Shown here piece by piece: positions 16,832 to 26,161 of a stretch of DNA of 64,000 bases. Source of the stretch: Fibrobacter sp. UWR3 (GTDB lineage Bacteria; Fibrobacterota; Fibrobacteria; Fibrobacterales; Fibrobacteraceae); the NCBI RefSeq assembly GCF_900143055.1, contig NZ_FRCW01000003.1, forward strand, positions 310,001-374,000. The letters run 5' to 3'. Numbering within the stretch: position 1 is the first letter of the stretch; each line of letters starts with the position of its first letter. The position numbers were made by a program, and so were the translations under genes. The notes below the pieces were generated by a model that ran no database searches, was not told the DNA's origin, and saw nothing but the letters and a program-made list of their open reading frames with translations.

Positions 16832-17224
16832 ATGGCTTTGAAGATTAAAGTCCACGAAAGAACACAAGGTTCAAATGAGCATATTCAAGAATCGGATATG
16901 TTTGAAATGGCTTGTTTGCGTAAAAAGCGGACAGGATTGCCTGTAAATATCTATGTGGATGATAGTGGTCAATGGAAGGAATCGGGACACGCCAACAGGA
17001 TTAAATTTCAAAACAACAAAGGCGACCATCCCGTTACACGGGGAATGATACCTATGTCTATAGACGATGACCCTGTTGTATTGGTGGATAACCCTAGAAT
17101 GGAGTTATCACAGGCTGACGTTAATGCCGTTAAGAAATTTGTTACTGCAAATAAGGATTTGTTAAACAGGTTGGGCGAAGATTTGGACATTGACGATTTT
17201 ATTAAAGCGATGGTTACAGTATAA
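16832..17224 (+). CDS. Small transposon passenger protein, unknown
   Basis: 130 residues starting MALKIKVHERTQG, with AAGGAGT 8 nt before the ATG. No domain recognised by name; the pattern RTGLPVNIYVDDSG, a basic RIKFQNNKGD and an Asp-rich C terminus is reminiscent of uncharacterised proteins of phages and mobile elements. It is the first cargo gene and is followed 23 nt later by a paralogue whose Shine-Dalgarno, start and first 18 coding bases are identical. A link to the downstream restriction enzyme or to transposition control is possible but untested. Confidence 0.7.
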   Translation: MALKIKVHERTQGSNEHIQESDMFEMACLRKKRTGLPVNIYVDDSGQWKESGHANRIKFQNNKGDHPVTRGMIPMSIDDDPVVLVDNPRMELSQADVNAVKKFVTANKDLLNRLGEDLDIDDFIKAMVTV

Positions 17225-17247
17225 TACTAGCACAAGGAGTTAGAATT

Positions 17248-17697
17248 ATGGCTTTGAAGATTAAACTGCACGAAAACCGTTCCATTGTTGAACAAGATAT
17301 ATCCGAAATGGCACGGGTCGGATTTGCCGACAAGTTGGAAGTGTCCGTATGGACGGATGATGGCGGTGAAGTTCCACACGTCCATATAACCAATAAGGAA
17401 CCTCCTAGTAAATCTACAAGTATAAACTTGTGCGTTCAGTTAGAAAAATCCGAATACTTCACACACGGGAAATATGACGGAACTCTAAATGCTTCGCAGC
17501 GTAAGGAGTTCAACAAGTTTATGCACCAACCTCACAAGCAGGGAAAGTTTGCGTCTAACTATGAGTATGCGGTATTTCTTTGGAATGACAACAACTCCAC
17601 ACACGAAATCAAACTACGGACTGACGAAAACGGGAATATAGTTATACCCGATTATACCAACATTGCGGATTATAAATCCAACAAAGATAAAGGTTAA
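17248..17697 (+). CDS. Small transposon passenger protein, paralogue of the preceding gene
   Basis: 149 residues, MALKIKLHENRSIVEQDISEM. The AAGGAGTTAGAATT leader and first six codons repeat those of the gene before it, so one arose by duplication or by recruitment of a shared expression signal. Central VWTDDGGEVPHVHITNK resembles the matching VDDSGQW segment of its neighbour, while the C-terminal half (YEYAVFLWNDNNSTHEIKL) is different. Function unknown. Confidence 0.7.
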   Translation: MALKIKLHENRSIVEQDISEMARVGFADKLEVSVWTDDGGEVPHVHITNKEPPSKSTSINLCVQLEKSEYFTHGKYDGTLNASQRKEFNKFMHQPHKQGKFASNYEYAVFLWNDNNSTHEIKLRTDENGNIVIPDYTNIADYKSNKDKG

Positions 17698-17767
17698 TTT
17701 AATAATCCAAACTACTGACACTTTCTGTCATAAATTTTGTATATATTTTATAGTGGAGGCATCCACT

Positions 17768-18700
17768 ATGAACGACCACGTAACCATCTCGCTCTACAAG
17801 ATTCTCAAGAAGTTCCCCGACAACGAAACCGCCCGAAAGTTCCTTGAACGGAAGCGTTGGGGTGACACGCCCACCTGCCCGTATTGCAGTTACACACATT
17901 CCGTAGCAAGGACAGACAAGAAACTAGGCTTTTACCGTTGCAACCATTGTCGCAAGGAATACTCCGTAAGAACCAATTCCATATTCGCAAACTCCAAGGT
18001 AGGGCTAGACAAGTGGGTTATCGCTATGTACTTGATGGTCACGGCTCGCAAGGGTGTATCTAGTATGCAACTCTCCAAGGAACTTGATATAACGCAGAAG
18101 ACCGCCTGGTTCCTGTGCCACCGCATCCGCTCCGCTATGGGCAACGGGAAATACAGCGGTCTGCTGCAAGGCATCGTGGAAATGGACGAAACATATGTGG
18201 GCGGTAAGGAAGCGAACAAGCACAACTCCAAGAAACTGCACGAAGGACGTGGCTCCGTGGGCAAGACTCCCGTGGTGGGCATCGTGGAGCGGGGCGGTCG
18301 TGTCCGTTCGTTCGTCACCGCAGACACCACCCAACTCACCTTGCAGGGTTTGGTCGCCTTGAACGTCCAAAAGGGTGCTGTCGTCAATACAGATGAATTT
18401 AGGGGATATGGCGACCTGTCCGAAAAGGGGTATGTCCACAACAGGGTGAACCACTCCGCTAAACTCTACGTGGACGGCAAGGCATATACGAACGGCATAG
18501 AGAGCGTGTGGAGCCTTGTCAAGCGTGGGTTCTACGGCACGTTCCACAAGTTCACCTTGGAGCACCTGCAACGCTATGTGGACGAGTTTGACTTCCGATG
18601 GAACAAGGGGAACTGCAAGGTGCCCACGGACGAGCGCATAGACTCACTTGTGTGTGGTTGTTGGGGCAAGACTTTGAACTATAGGACACTTGTTGCGTAG
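17768..18700 (+). CDS. IS1595 family transposase
   Basis: 310-residue DDE transposase. ATG 17768 is chosen because the protein then begins at the conserved domain (MNDHVTISLYKILKKFPDNE); the upstream extension has no family features. An N-terminal zinc ribbon has Cys 37, 40, 58 and 61 (CPYC...CNHC), followed by a helix-turn-helix-like SSMQLSKELDITQKTAWFL. Catalytic acids: D140 in VEMDETYVGG, D209 in VNTDEFRGY and E245 in NGIESVWSLVKRG. The frame is intact and the inverted repeats match perfectly, so the element may be recent or active. Confidence 0.93.
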   Translation: MNDHVTISLYKILKKFPDNETARKFLERKRWGDTPTCPYCSYTHSVARTDKKLGFYRCNHCRKEYSVRTNSIFANSKVGLDKWVIAMYLMVTARKGVSSMQLSKELDITQKTAWFLCHRIRSAMGNGKYSGLLQGIVEMDETYVGGKEANKHNSKKLHEGRGSVGKTPVVGIVERGGRVRSFVTADTTQLTLQGLVALNVQKGAVVNTDEFRGYGDLSEKGYVHNRVNHSAKLYVDGKAYTNGIESVWSLVKRGFYGTFHKFTLEHLQRYVDEFDFRWNKGNCKVPTDERIDSLVCGCWGKTLNYRTLVA

Positions 18701-18761
18701 TATCTTGTTATAAACTCTTGGAATATGTATATTTCTATGGAAACCATTGCAGGAGTTCCGA

Positions 18762-21065
18762 ATGACCGAGAAGTTCGCCACCGAAATAGAAGGGCAGACC
18801 GATTTCTATGACAGATTTCTGTCCCGAATCAATCCCAACAAGACTACCGAAGAAATTATCGCCAACAACAATGACGGAGTTCTTAACGGAAATCTGCTTG
18901 AGTTCAAACTCACCGTAAAGGACTTGAACGAAGTCCTGTTTCAGTGTGTGAAGTATTTGTCTGCTTTACGCTTAAAGGGTATTCCTGTTCCCGCCAATAT
19001 CGTGATTATAGACTTGAATGCCACTAGAGCGTATCTTTATAATTCAAATGACTATCTTGGATTTATAGAACAGATTTATATTGGTGGGGCATCAAAGAAC
19101 AATACGGGGTTTATTGGGAACGACCCTATCAAGATGTTGGACTATTCCAAGGCGTTATATGCGGAAACCTTGATTGCTACCCTAAAGGAAACCAACTTCA
19201 CTAAAATCCATATAGACGAGAACTGCATTGTCGGTTGGGCAGAACATTATTATAGGAAGAACCAAACTGCTAGGAAGGAGGACTTTCTAGGCGATGAAAA
19301 GGGCAAGCACAAGACAGTCGGTGAAATCCGCAACCCGACGATTTTCAAGGATTACATCTATCCGTACGAGGGTGAAACGAATGTCAAGTTCAATTACTTA
19401 ATGGATAAACTCAATGACACGCTCTTGAAGAAAAATCTTGGGGCTTTCTATACGCACCCGCTATATGCACAAAAGGCTGTTGAACTTGTGCGTATGGCTA
19501 TCAAGCGTGTCCCCGAAGGGAACGACTATATCATTCTTGACCGTTGTGCGGGAACGGGAAACCTTGAAACGGCTTTGAGCGATGAAGAACTGTCACATTG
19601 CATAGTATCTACAATAGAGTATTACGAATACAAGGTCTTGCAGGAACTTGTAGGCTCAAAGGTAAGGGCTATAATACCCCCGATAGAAACGAAAGAAACT
19701 TTCAATGCAGGATTAGTCTATGGGTCGGATGCCCTGTCCAAGGAATTTGTAGAAAACGAAGTTATCGCCCAATACGTGAACGACCCTAACTGCACGATAA
19801 TCCTCTTTGAAAATCCACCCTATTCCGAAACGACATCCATAGAACACCAAAAGAAGAAAAAGGGCAAGGAATCTACCGTGTGGAAGCAGTCCTATATCGT
19901 TAAGGAAATGAAGAAGGAAAAAATCAAAGGTACGGCTTCAAACGATTTAGGAAATGCCTTTATTTGGTCGGGATTCAAATACTATCTACGACAGCCTACG
20001 GATAGTTTTGTCGTGTTTTCTCCCGTAAAGTATTGGAAAGCCCACCACTTGATAAACAAGAAGATAATTGAAGGCTACGCATTCAACCGTAGGCATTTCC
20101 ATACGCAGATTGATGCTTGCATTATGTGTGCCTTGTGGAGCAACGAACCCTCGGATATTACGGAGTTCAACATAAAGGGCTACAACATTGATGCCAAGAC
20201 GGGCACGTTCTTGGACGAAGTGGTATTGCCCGTAAAGCGTTGCTATAGCCTTTACAGCGAAAAATTCTATGACAAGCGGGAATATGCTGACACAAAGGAT
20301 GGCGTATTGCTAGACTTTGACGGAACCGAAATCAAGAAAGACCGAAGTTCCGTTCGTCAAATTCCATTCTACAACGACAACATTATTGGCTATCTTGCGG
20401 TCAAGGGGGCAAACTTTGACAACCCCGATTCTAGTGTCCATCTGTTGAGAACGGCTGAATATGATGGGAACGGCTTTTATATAAGAACAACTAATTTCCT
20501 ACAATCTATGCCTATGTTTGCAGCAAGTCGCTACATAACATACAATAGAGGGTGGACGGAGCGTTCTAGGATAATGAAATCCGCTGACAAGGCAGACCGA
20601 TTCTTGGTGGATGCCCAAAGCGGTTGTTTGGACAATTTCTTGTTAAAATGTCTGTTATTTACCTGTATTGAAATGCAGAACCATTGCAGGTCGTTTACAG
20701 GTAGTGACGGCAGGTATTACAGGAACGAACTTTGCCTTGACGCAACCCACGGGGAAACCGTAGCATCCAAGGAATTGAAAAGGCTTGAACTGAATGAAAC
20801 CGAAAGCAGGATTTTCAAGTTATACGAATCCTTGATTGGACACGTAAAAGAAACAAAAGAATACGATAGTGAATTGACCTACGGGATTTATCAAATTGCA
20901 GAAGAAATAGATACATCCTATAAGGACACAACATCCAAGAAAGGGAAAACTGTTTATAACAACATACAGGTTCATTCCGATTTAAGGGCTATGAAAGAAC
21001 TTTGCAAGGAGTATTACAACCGAGAAATTGTCCCGATACTATTTGAATACGAGTTCTTGAAGTAG
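18762..21065 (+). CDS. Probable single-chain (type IIG-like) restriction-modification enzyme
   Basis: 767 residues; AGGAG lies 8 nt before ATG 18762. N-terminal segment has D38-G...LLE47-F-K49 followed by VKYLSALRLKGIPVPANIVIID, which fits a PD-(D/E)xK nuclease core. A class I N6-adenine methyltransferase follows: motif X region NLGAFYTHPLYAQKAVELV, motif I ILDRCAGTGNLE (about 258-268), and catalytic motif IV FENPPYSE (about 348-355). The C-terminal third, with no recognised family, would hold the target-recognition region. Nuclease, methyltransferase and recognition in one chain is the type IIG plan. It could instead be a methyltransferase only; the nuclease call is the weaker part. Confidence 0.75.
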   Translation: MTEKFATEIEGQTDFYDRFLSRINPNKTTEEIIANNNDGVLNGNLLEFKLTVKDLNEVLFQCVKYLSALRLKGIPVPANIVIIDLNATRAYLYNSNDYLGFIEQIYIGGASKNNTGFIGNDPIKMLDYSKALYAETLIATLKETNFTKIHIDENCIVGWAEHYYRKNQTARKEDFLGDEKGKHKTVGEIRNPTIFKDYIYPYEGETNVKFNYLMDKLNDTLLKKNLGAFYTHPLYAQKAVELVRMAIKRVPEGNDYIILDRCAGTGNLETALSDEELSHCIVSTIEYYEYKVLQELVGSKVRAIIPPIETKETFNAGLVYGSDALSKEFVENEVIAQYVNDPNCTIILFENPPYSETTSIEHQKKKKGKESTVWKQSYIVKEMKKEKIKGTASNDLGNAFIWSGFKYYLRQPTDSFVVFSPVKYWKAHHLINKKIIEGYAFNRRHFHTQIDACIMCALWSNEPSDITEFNIKGYNIDAKTGTFLDEVVLPVKRCYSLYSEKFYDKREYADTKDGVLLDFDGTEIKKDRSSVRQIPFYNDNIIGYLAVKGANFDNPDSSVHLLRTAEYDGNGFYIRTTNFLQSMPMFAASRYITYNRGWTERSRIMKSADKADRFLVDAQSGCLDNFLLKCLLFTCIEMQNHCRSFTGSDGRYYRNELCLDATHGETVASKELKRLELNETESRIFKLYESLIGHVKETKEYDSELTYGIYQIAEEIDTSYKDTTSKKGKTVYNNIQVHSDLRAMKELCKEYYNREIVPILFEYEFLK

Positions 21066-21100
21066 GGGAACACTACCCGTAGCGGTCTATACCACCAATA

Positions 21101-23227
21101 CTACACCACGTATCGGGTGGAACATTGTATATAATTCCCTTTTTTTTCGATTTCTGTCAAATTTTTGTTCATCAAAATAAGAGCAATATCTCTAATCGGT
21201 TCACCTAGAATCTCATCTAAATCTCCGATGGAACTTTCAAATATATCAATGCGTTCATATAGTTTTTGCAACACCCTATCTTCTACGCTGTCTTCGCAAT
21301 ACATATTAATGATATTTATTTTTTCGGACTTCTGCCCAATTCTATCAATACGGCCAATTCTTTGTTCCAATTTCATTGGATTCCATGGGAGATCGTAATT
21401 TATTTCCGTATCACAGAATTGCAAGTCAAGACCTTCCGCTCCAACTTCTGTTGAGAGAAGAATCGTTATAGACAAATCATTTTTAAATACATCAATCACC
21501 TCTGCTTTATTTTGAGTTATCCCGCCCATCATACTGATGCAATAAATTCCGTCTTCCTTAAATCGTTCCTCAAGATATTTTATCGTGCTCCTGTAAAAAG
21601 AGAAAAGAACTATTTTTGAACCGGGATACTTTTCCTGTTGATTTCGAATACATTCTAGTGTTGCTTTATATTTCGAATCTTCACATCTCAATCTTTCATA
21701 ATCAAATCCATTATTGATTATGATTTCATAAATATCTGGATGAGCATTAATTAAGTCGTCTTCCCCCTTTAACGAACGTTCACCATCTTCAAGCAGAATT
21801 TCTCCATTGGAATCATAGCTAAAAAAGCTATCAACCAACGATCTCCACGACGAAATCGTTGCCGGCAGGCAGCTTGCCATTTGTCTTTGGCGTCCAATAA
21901 TCCTAAAAGTGGTAAGACTTTCTTGTGCAAATGATGCCAATTCCTGCAAAGCCTCTGTCACTTTCGTATAAACAGAACGTTCATATTCACTAAGAGCAAA
22001 TGGATATTGAATGGGGTTACGTTTGCGAAGATTTTCAAACGCATCACATTTTCTAGTTCTTGTCACATAATTTGAATAAAATACCTTTTGCGCAAAGAGT
22101 TCATAATACCTCATGCGTTCTTGATTGTCAGCTATTATTCCCCTCAAATCCTTTTCAAACGCATCAACAAAAGAAGGATTACTTTTGTATGTAGGCCCAT
22201 CTTTTATCTTCAACAATAAATCTCGAATATTCGTCTCCGGAATTTTATTTCTTAATCCATTGGAGAGTTTTATATAATTCTGCCCTTCCTCCAATTGATA
22301 TTCAAATGTTCTTTTATCAAAGAAAACATCGGAATCTAGGATTTTTAAAAGGTTAAACAGGTTCGACGATTCTGTTTGTATAGGTGTTGCCGACAATAGC
22401 AAAACATGATTTGCATTTTTTCTAAGAGCCATTGTCGTATGATAATTAGCAGTCTCGCTGTTCCTTGCATTATGAGCTTCATCAAAAACAACCAAATCTA
22501 ATAAAGGATTAAACGAACTATCCATTCTCTTTAGTATATCATTTATTTTTTCTTTGGAATCTTTTCTACGAGATGGATTTTGGTCATCATCTTTTTCTTT
22601 AAAGCGAATTCCTTCAATACTTGTAATCAGTAAAAATCTTTTTTCGTTTGGAATTCGCTCTGTTTCTTCAAAATTTTCTAATAGCTCTTTTGCATCAACA
22701 ATTGTCGCTTCCTTTGAGAAGAATCTAGAAATGTCTTTTTTCCATTTTTCGCACAATGCTGCAGGACAAACAATTAATAATCGTCGGCTATTTTCACGAG
22801 CAATTAATTCCTCCCAAATATACATTGCTTCAATAGTTTTACCGAGACCAACCTCGTCTGCAATTAAGAGTTTTCCCGCTGTAGATTCAATAAACTTAAA
22901 AACAGGTTTGAACTGATGTGCTAGAAACTCAGTTGCTCTATTTCCCATAGAGTAGTAAATATTCGTCACATCACCCTTTATTCGAATGAATGATAAAATT
23001 CGCTTAAGTTCGGCAAGACCAAGAAAATCACCATTTTGAAATTTGTCATCCAAAGATTCTGTCGACTCAAGTTCAAGAAATTCTTCTTTAATAATTGGTT
23101 GTTCTTGCTGATTTACGAACACCTTCCATCTCACACTAGAGCCGACCATTCTTTTTTCTAGAATAGTTCCTCTTTTGTTGTCATTGACAATAACAACCAA
23201 GTCACCAGGTTTAAACTTGTCGGCCAT
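21101..23227 (-). pseudogene. N-terminal part of a SNF2/RapA-like helicase, truncated by the transposon
   Basis: Reads as 708 residues, of which the last 12 (GNYIQCSTRYVV) are encoded by the transposon end. N-terminal Tudor-like region (FKPGDLVVIVNDNKRGTILEK), Walker A ADEVGLGKTIEA (about 121-132), DEAH box VFDEAHNARN (about 246), LLLSATPIQT and motif VI EQRIGRIDRIGQKS (about 617-630) are intact, so both RecA lobes survive while the coiled-coil C terminus is lost. Start ATG 23227 has GAGG upstream. It may still yield a truncated ATPase, but the original gene is disrupted. Confidence 0.88.
21114..21139. repeat. Right terminal inverted repeat of the transposon
   Basis: Exact reverse complement of 16674-16699; followed by the right copy of the TTTTTTTT target duplication (21140-21147). 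Confidence 0.95.
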
Positions 23228-23447
23228 ACCAATCCTCAGATTTTTTCACTTTTTTCTTTAAAATTATATAAATATGGGCGGAAGGAGATTCCCACTTGCA
23301 CAGGGATAACACAAAAAAAAGAAAAGAACCTGATTTTAGAGCAAAAATGACATTTGCTAAAAAAATTTTTTGAACAATATTTTCCAAAAATCATGCAAAA
23401 TACCATATTCCGACTCACCGTTTTTGATTTTCACGTAAATCAGCATC

Positions 23448-25877
23448 TCACTCGCATTTTGTAGACGGCAAATTCACTTTCAACCTTTCCGTCACTTTCT
23501 TTATCAACTCTGTCTCAATTTTAGATTCGTTCGGTAAGCGCAACCGTAGTATGAATTCACGAACAAGTCGCCGAACAAAAAGTTCCTCGGAAATCGTCTC
23601 ATCGGTGAGATTTTCTAGGATTTCGGCGTAGTCATCATATTCTTTAGACGCCTCTGGAAGTGACATTACCCATTCGTAAATTTCTCGGAAGAATGCTTTT
23701 AACGATGTTTCATCCAAATCTGGTCTTTGTCTATCATAATAAAAGAAGACTGAATCGGCCAATTCCTCGAATGTGTCGTCTAAAAAGCCTTCTTCTGATT
23801 CGCACTCTACGCCATCGCAATAATAGGAAGAGCAAATTTCGTTCCCTTCGGAATCAAATTCTTGGCATAGACCGTTAAATTGGTCTCTAAATATATACAT
23901 CTGTCTTTTTATACAGCCACTTTCATGATAAAATTTGGCTATTCCGTTTTTGCAAATGAATGATTCTTGGAGAATTCCGTTTTCGTCAAAAATTTCGTAT
24001 TTGCCATCTACGATTTGTCCATTCTTATATTGTGTTTTAGATTGTAACGCTCCGTTTTCGTGATAGACGAACTCCATTCCATCAGGCAAGAAACCATTCA
24101 TGTCAACTTCACGACATATAGAGCCGTCATCGTAATATTGTGTAATATGAGAGCCACAAGCATCACCATCAATATACATCGTTGATCTTACGACAGCCCC
24201 GTTGGCAGAAAAAATCTTTTCAAAACCTTGTTTGACACCATTTTCATAAGGGGTCTCTTTTTCTAGAGTACCATCTTCTTTATATTCTTTCGCAATACCT
24301 TCTGGAACACCATTACGATAAGGAGTTTCGCTCATCATGGCTCCGGATTCAAAGAAATATTTTTCAATGCCATCCTTTTTTCCGTGAATATAAAAGGTCT
24401 CGCTTCGCATGGTTCCGCTTCTATAATAAGAATGTTCTGCGCCGTCCTCAAGACCATATTTGCCAAAGAAAGTTTCTTGTGCCAGCGATCCGTCTTCATA
24501 ATATGTTTTTGACGGGCCAAGAATGAGATCGTCTAAGAACAGGCTTTCTTCCTTAAGACCTCCATTTTCATAATAGACATGCAGCAGACCGTGTTTCTTG
24601 CCTTCCTTGAATGTGCATTCAAAGGCTAAATTCCCGTTTTCAAAATAGTCCTTCCGTTCTCCGTCAAGAGAGCCGCCCTTGAAGAAACACTCACGAGCAA
24701 TCTGTCCATTTTCAAAGTATCCTTTGAATACTCCCGCATAAGCACCGTTTTTTAGGCCGAATATTTTTTTGATGTTCCCGTTTTCAAAAAAGACCGAGCA
24801 AAGACCATTTTCCCAATGTTCCTGTTCTAGGACGTTTCCATTCTCGCTATAAACCTCGACAATTCCATCAGCAACGACACCGTAGTTGTATGGACGGCAT
24901 GTCCGGAGTTGCCCGTTTTCATAAAACTGCTTTTCGTCTCCAATTAACGCACCTGCATAATAAGTACAATCGAGAATAGTGGTCCCACTTTCTGTATAGG
25001 TGTATTCGTGGCCATACATTAAACCGTTTTTGAAAAAACGACTCCGTTTTAAGGCTCCACTTTCATAAAACTCGTTTTGTAATCCATCTCTATGTCCGTA
25101 TTTGAAAGAGGAAGTCCAATTTAGTGCGCCACTTTCGTAGTATTCTCGTTCAAATCCTTCAGGCCTTCCGTTTTTTAGTTGTGTTTCAATCCGAATCCTT
25201 CCGTTATCATAGAAGAATTTTTCTGTACCATGTTTCTCGTTGTTCTTGTAAGGACATTCGTAAATAAGATGCCCGTTTCTGTTGTATTTCTTTTGTATTC
25301 CTTCGATTTTGTCGTTCGTATATGGCGTTTCAAACATTATATCGCCTGTGTCATAAAATCTCTTTTCTAAACCATCCCGCATACCGTTCCTAAAAAACAC
25401 TTCTTCTCGAACGCATCCATTTTCATAAAAAGACTTATATGAGCCTTCTATTTTGCCTTGGCTGTATTCGCAAGAAACCTTGATGTTGCCATTTGGGAAA
25501 TAACTTTTATATAAGCCTTCATAGCTAGTGCTGAAAAGCCCGTATTCAAGAATTAATCTATCTTGAGAATCAAACGCTTTGCATCGACAATTTGACCAAA
25601 ATTCAGTTAAAGCAGGTTTCCCTTTTTCATCAAAAACAACAACGTTTCCATTTACGGGGCGCCCTTGTTGAAATAAAATTTTGCAGCGCAACTTTCCATT
25701 GTCATGGTAAGTTTCTTCAACTCCATCAAGCAAATCGTCCTTAAACATCGCCTTGCGGCAAATATTTCCATTTTCATAGTAGAGAATGCATAGTCCGTTT
25801 CTTTTGCCATCTACTATTGGACATTCAAGTTTCGGATTTCCGTTAGGGTAGCTGGTTTTTAAGATGCCATTTTCCAT
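23448..25877 (-). CDS. Giant MORN-variant (YwqK-like) repeat protein
   Basis: 809 residues made almost entirely of ~23-residue repeats of the type YYENGxLxxExxYKNGxxDG, the MORN-variant repeat (PF07661) seen in YwqK-family proteins. The last ~110 residues are acidic and helical with no repeats (DETSLKAFFREIYEWVMSLPEAS). ATG 25877 is preferred (GGCGGGG upstream, and a TATATTTATG promoter-like element at about 25907-25916); an upstream extension would translate promoter DNA. There is no signal peptide. It precedes the helicase gene by 220 bp on the same strand. YwqK is annotated as an antitoxin in databases, but no toxin is seen here and that role should not be assumed. Confidence 0.8.
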   Translation of the reverse strand: MENGILKTSYPNGNPKLECPIVDGKRNGLCILYYENGNICRKAMFKDDLLDGVEETYHDNGKLRCKILFQQGRPVNGNVVVFDEKGKPALTEFWSNCRCKAFDSQDRLILEYGLFSTSYEGLYKSYFPNGNIKVSCEYSQGKIEGSYKSFYENGCVREEVFFRNGMRDGLEKRFYDTGDIMFETPYTNDKIEGIQKKYNRNGHLIYECPYKNNEKHGTEKFFYDNGRIRIETQLKNGRPEGFEREYYESGALNWTSSFKYGHRDGLQNEFYESGALKRSRFFKNGLMYGHEYTYTESGTTILDCTYYAGALIGDEKQFYENGQLRTCRPYNYGVVADGIVEVYSENGNVLEQEHWENGLCSVFFENGNIKKIFGLKNGAYAGVFKGYFENGQIARECFFKGGSLDGERKDYFENGNLAFECTFKEGKKHGLLHVYYENGGLKEESLFLDDLILGPSKTYYEDGSLAQETFFGKYGLEDGAEHSYYRSGTMRSETFYIHGKKDGIEKYFFESGAMMSETPYRNGVPEGIAKEYKEDGTLEKETPYENGVKQGFEKIFSANGAVVRSTMYIDGDACGSHITQYYDDGSICREVDMNGFLPDGMEFVYHENGALQSKTQYKNGQIVDGKYEIFDENGILQESFICKNGIAKFYHESGCIKRQMYIFRDQFNGLCQEFDSEGNEICSSYYCDGVECESEEGFLDDTFEELADSVFFYYDRQRPDLDETSLKAFFREIYEWVMSLPEASKEYDDYAEILENLTDETISEELFVRRLVREFILRLRLPNESKIETELIKKVTERLKVNLPSTKCE

Positions 25878-25957
25878 ATATGCCCCGCCTTTGATGTTTT
25901 CCGTATCGCCATAAATATACATCCATTGCAGCGACAAAATATGACATTTGTGGTATG

Positions 25958-25965
25958 TATATTTG
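25958..25965 (+). promoter_or_regulatory. TATATTTG -7 element of the small membrane-protein gene
   Basis: Perfect TAnnTTTG match 15 nt before ATG 25981, with AAGG-type ribosome binding sequence between. Confidence 0.55.
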
Positions 25966-25980
25966 TAAGGGCAAGGTTCT

Positions 25981-26133
25981 ATGCTGGTAACTTTCCTTAT
26001 CGTGCTTGGCATATTGGCCCTTTTCGGGGCTGGTGACGCAGGGGATGCCTGCGCCATTACCTTGCTATTGAAGGTTCTGCCGTTCCTGATTATCGTGGGG
26101 ATTGTGGCGTCGCTGGCGTTCTGCGGAGGGTGA
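25981..26133 (+). CDS. 50-residue two-helix membrane protein
   Basis: Begins MLVTFLIVLGILALFGAG and ends LPFLIIVGIVASLAFCGG: two hydrophobic helices joined by a short acidic turn (GDAGDAC) with no charged N terminus. GGGCAAGG upstream and a TATATTTG element give it complete expression signals. It lies divergent from the MORN-repeat gene. No family was recognised; small membrane proteins of this shape can be type I toxins, but there is no visible antisense RNA. Confidence 0.55.
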   Translation: MLVTFLIVLGILALFGAGDAGDACAITLLLKVLPFLIIVGIVASLAFCGG

Positions 26134-26161
26134 TTTTCCAGTAATCCTTTTTGTTCAATAA

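Larger units (their letters stand above)
16674..21139 (+). mobile_element. IS1595-type transposon carrying a restriction-modification gene (4,466 bp)
   Basis: Bounded by 26-bp perfect terminal inverted repeats (left begins GGGAATTATATACAATG, ends CCACCCG; right is its exact reverse complement at 21114-21139) and 8-bp direct duplications. Cargo, all on the plus strand: two small paralogous ORFs, a DDE transposase with an N-terminal zinc ribbon, and a 767-residue DNA methyltransferase with a probable nuclease motif. IS elements with passenger genes are called transporter IS (tIS). The element sits inside a SNF2 helicase gene on the opposite strand. Confidence 0.93.

Noticed and set aside
23448-25877. 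YwqK antitoxin with a partner toxin
   Set aside because: The name is inherited from a database family; no adjacent small toxin-like gene was found.
25878-26057. Longer start for the MORN-repeat protein
   Set aside because: The added 60 residues would be translated from the promoter-like TATATTTATG region and overlap the divergent small gene; no repeat or signal peptide is gained.
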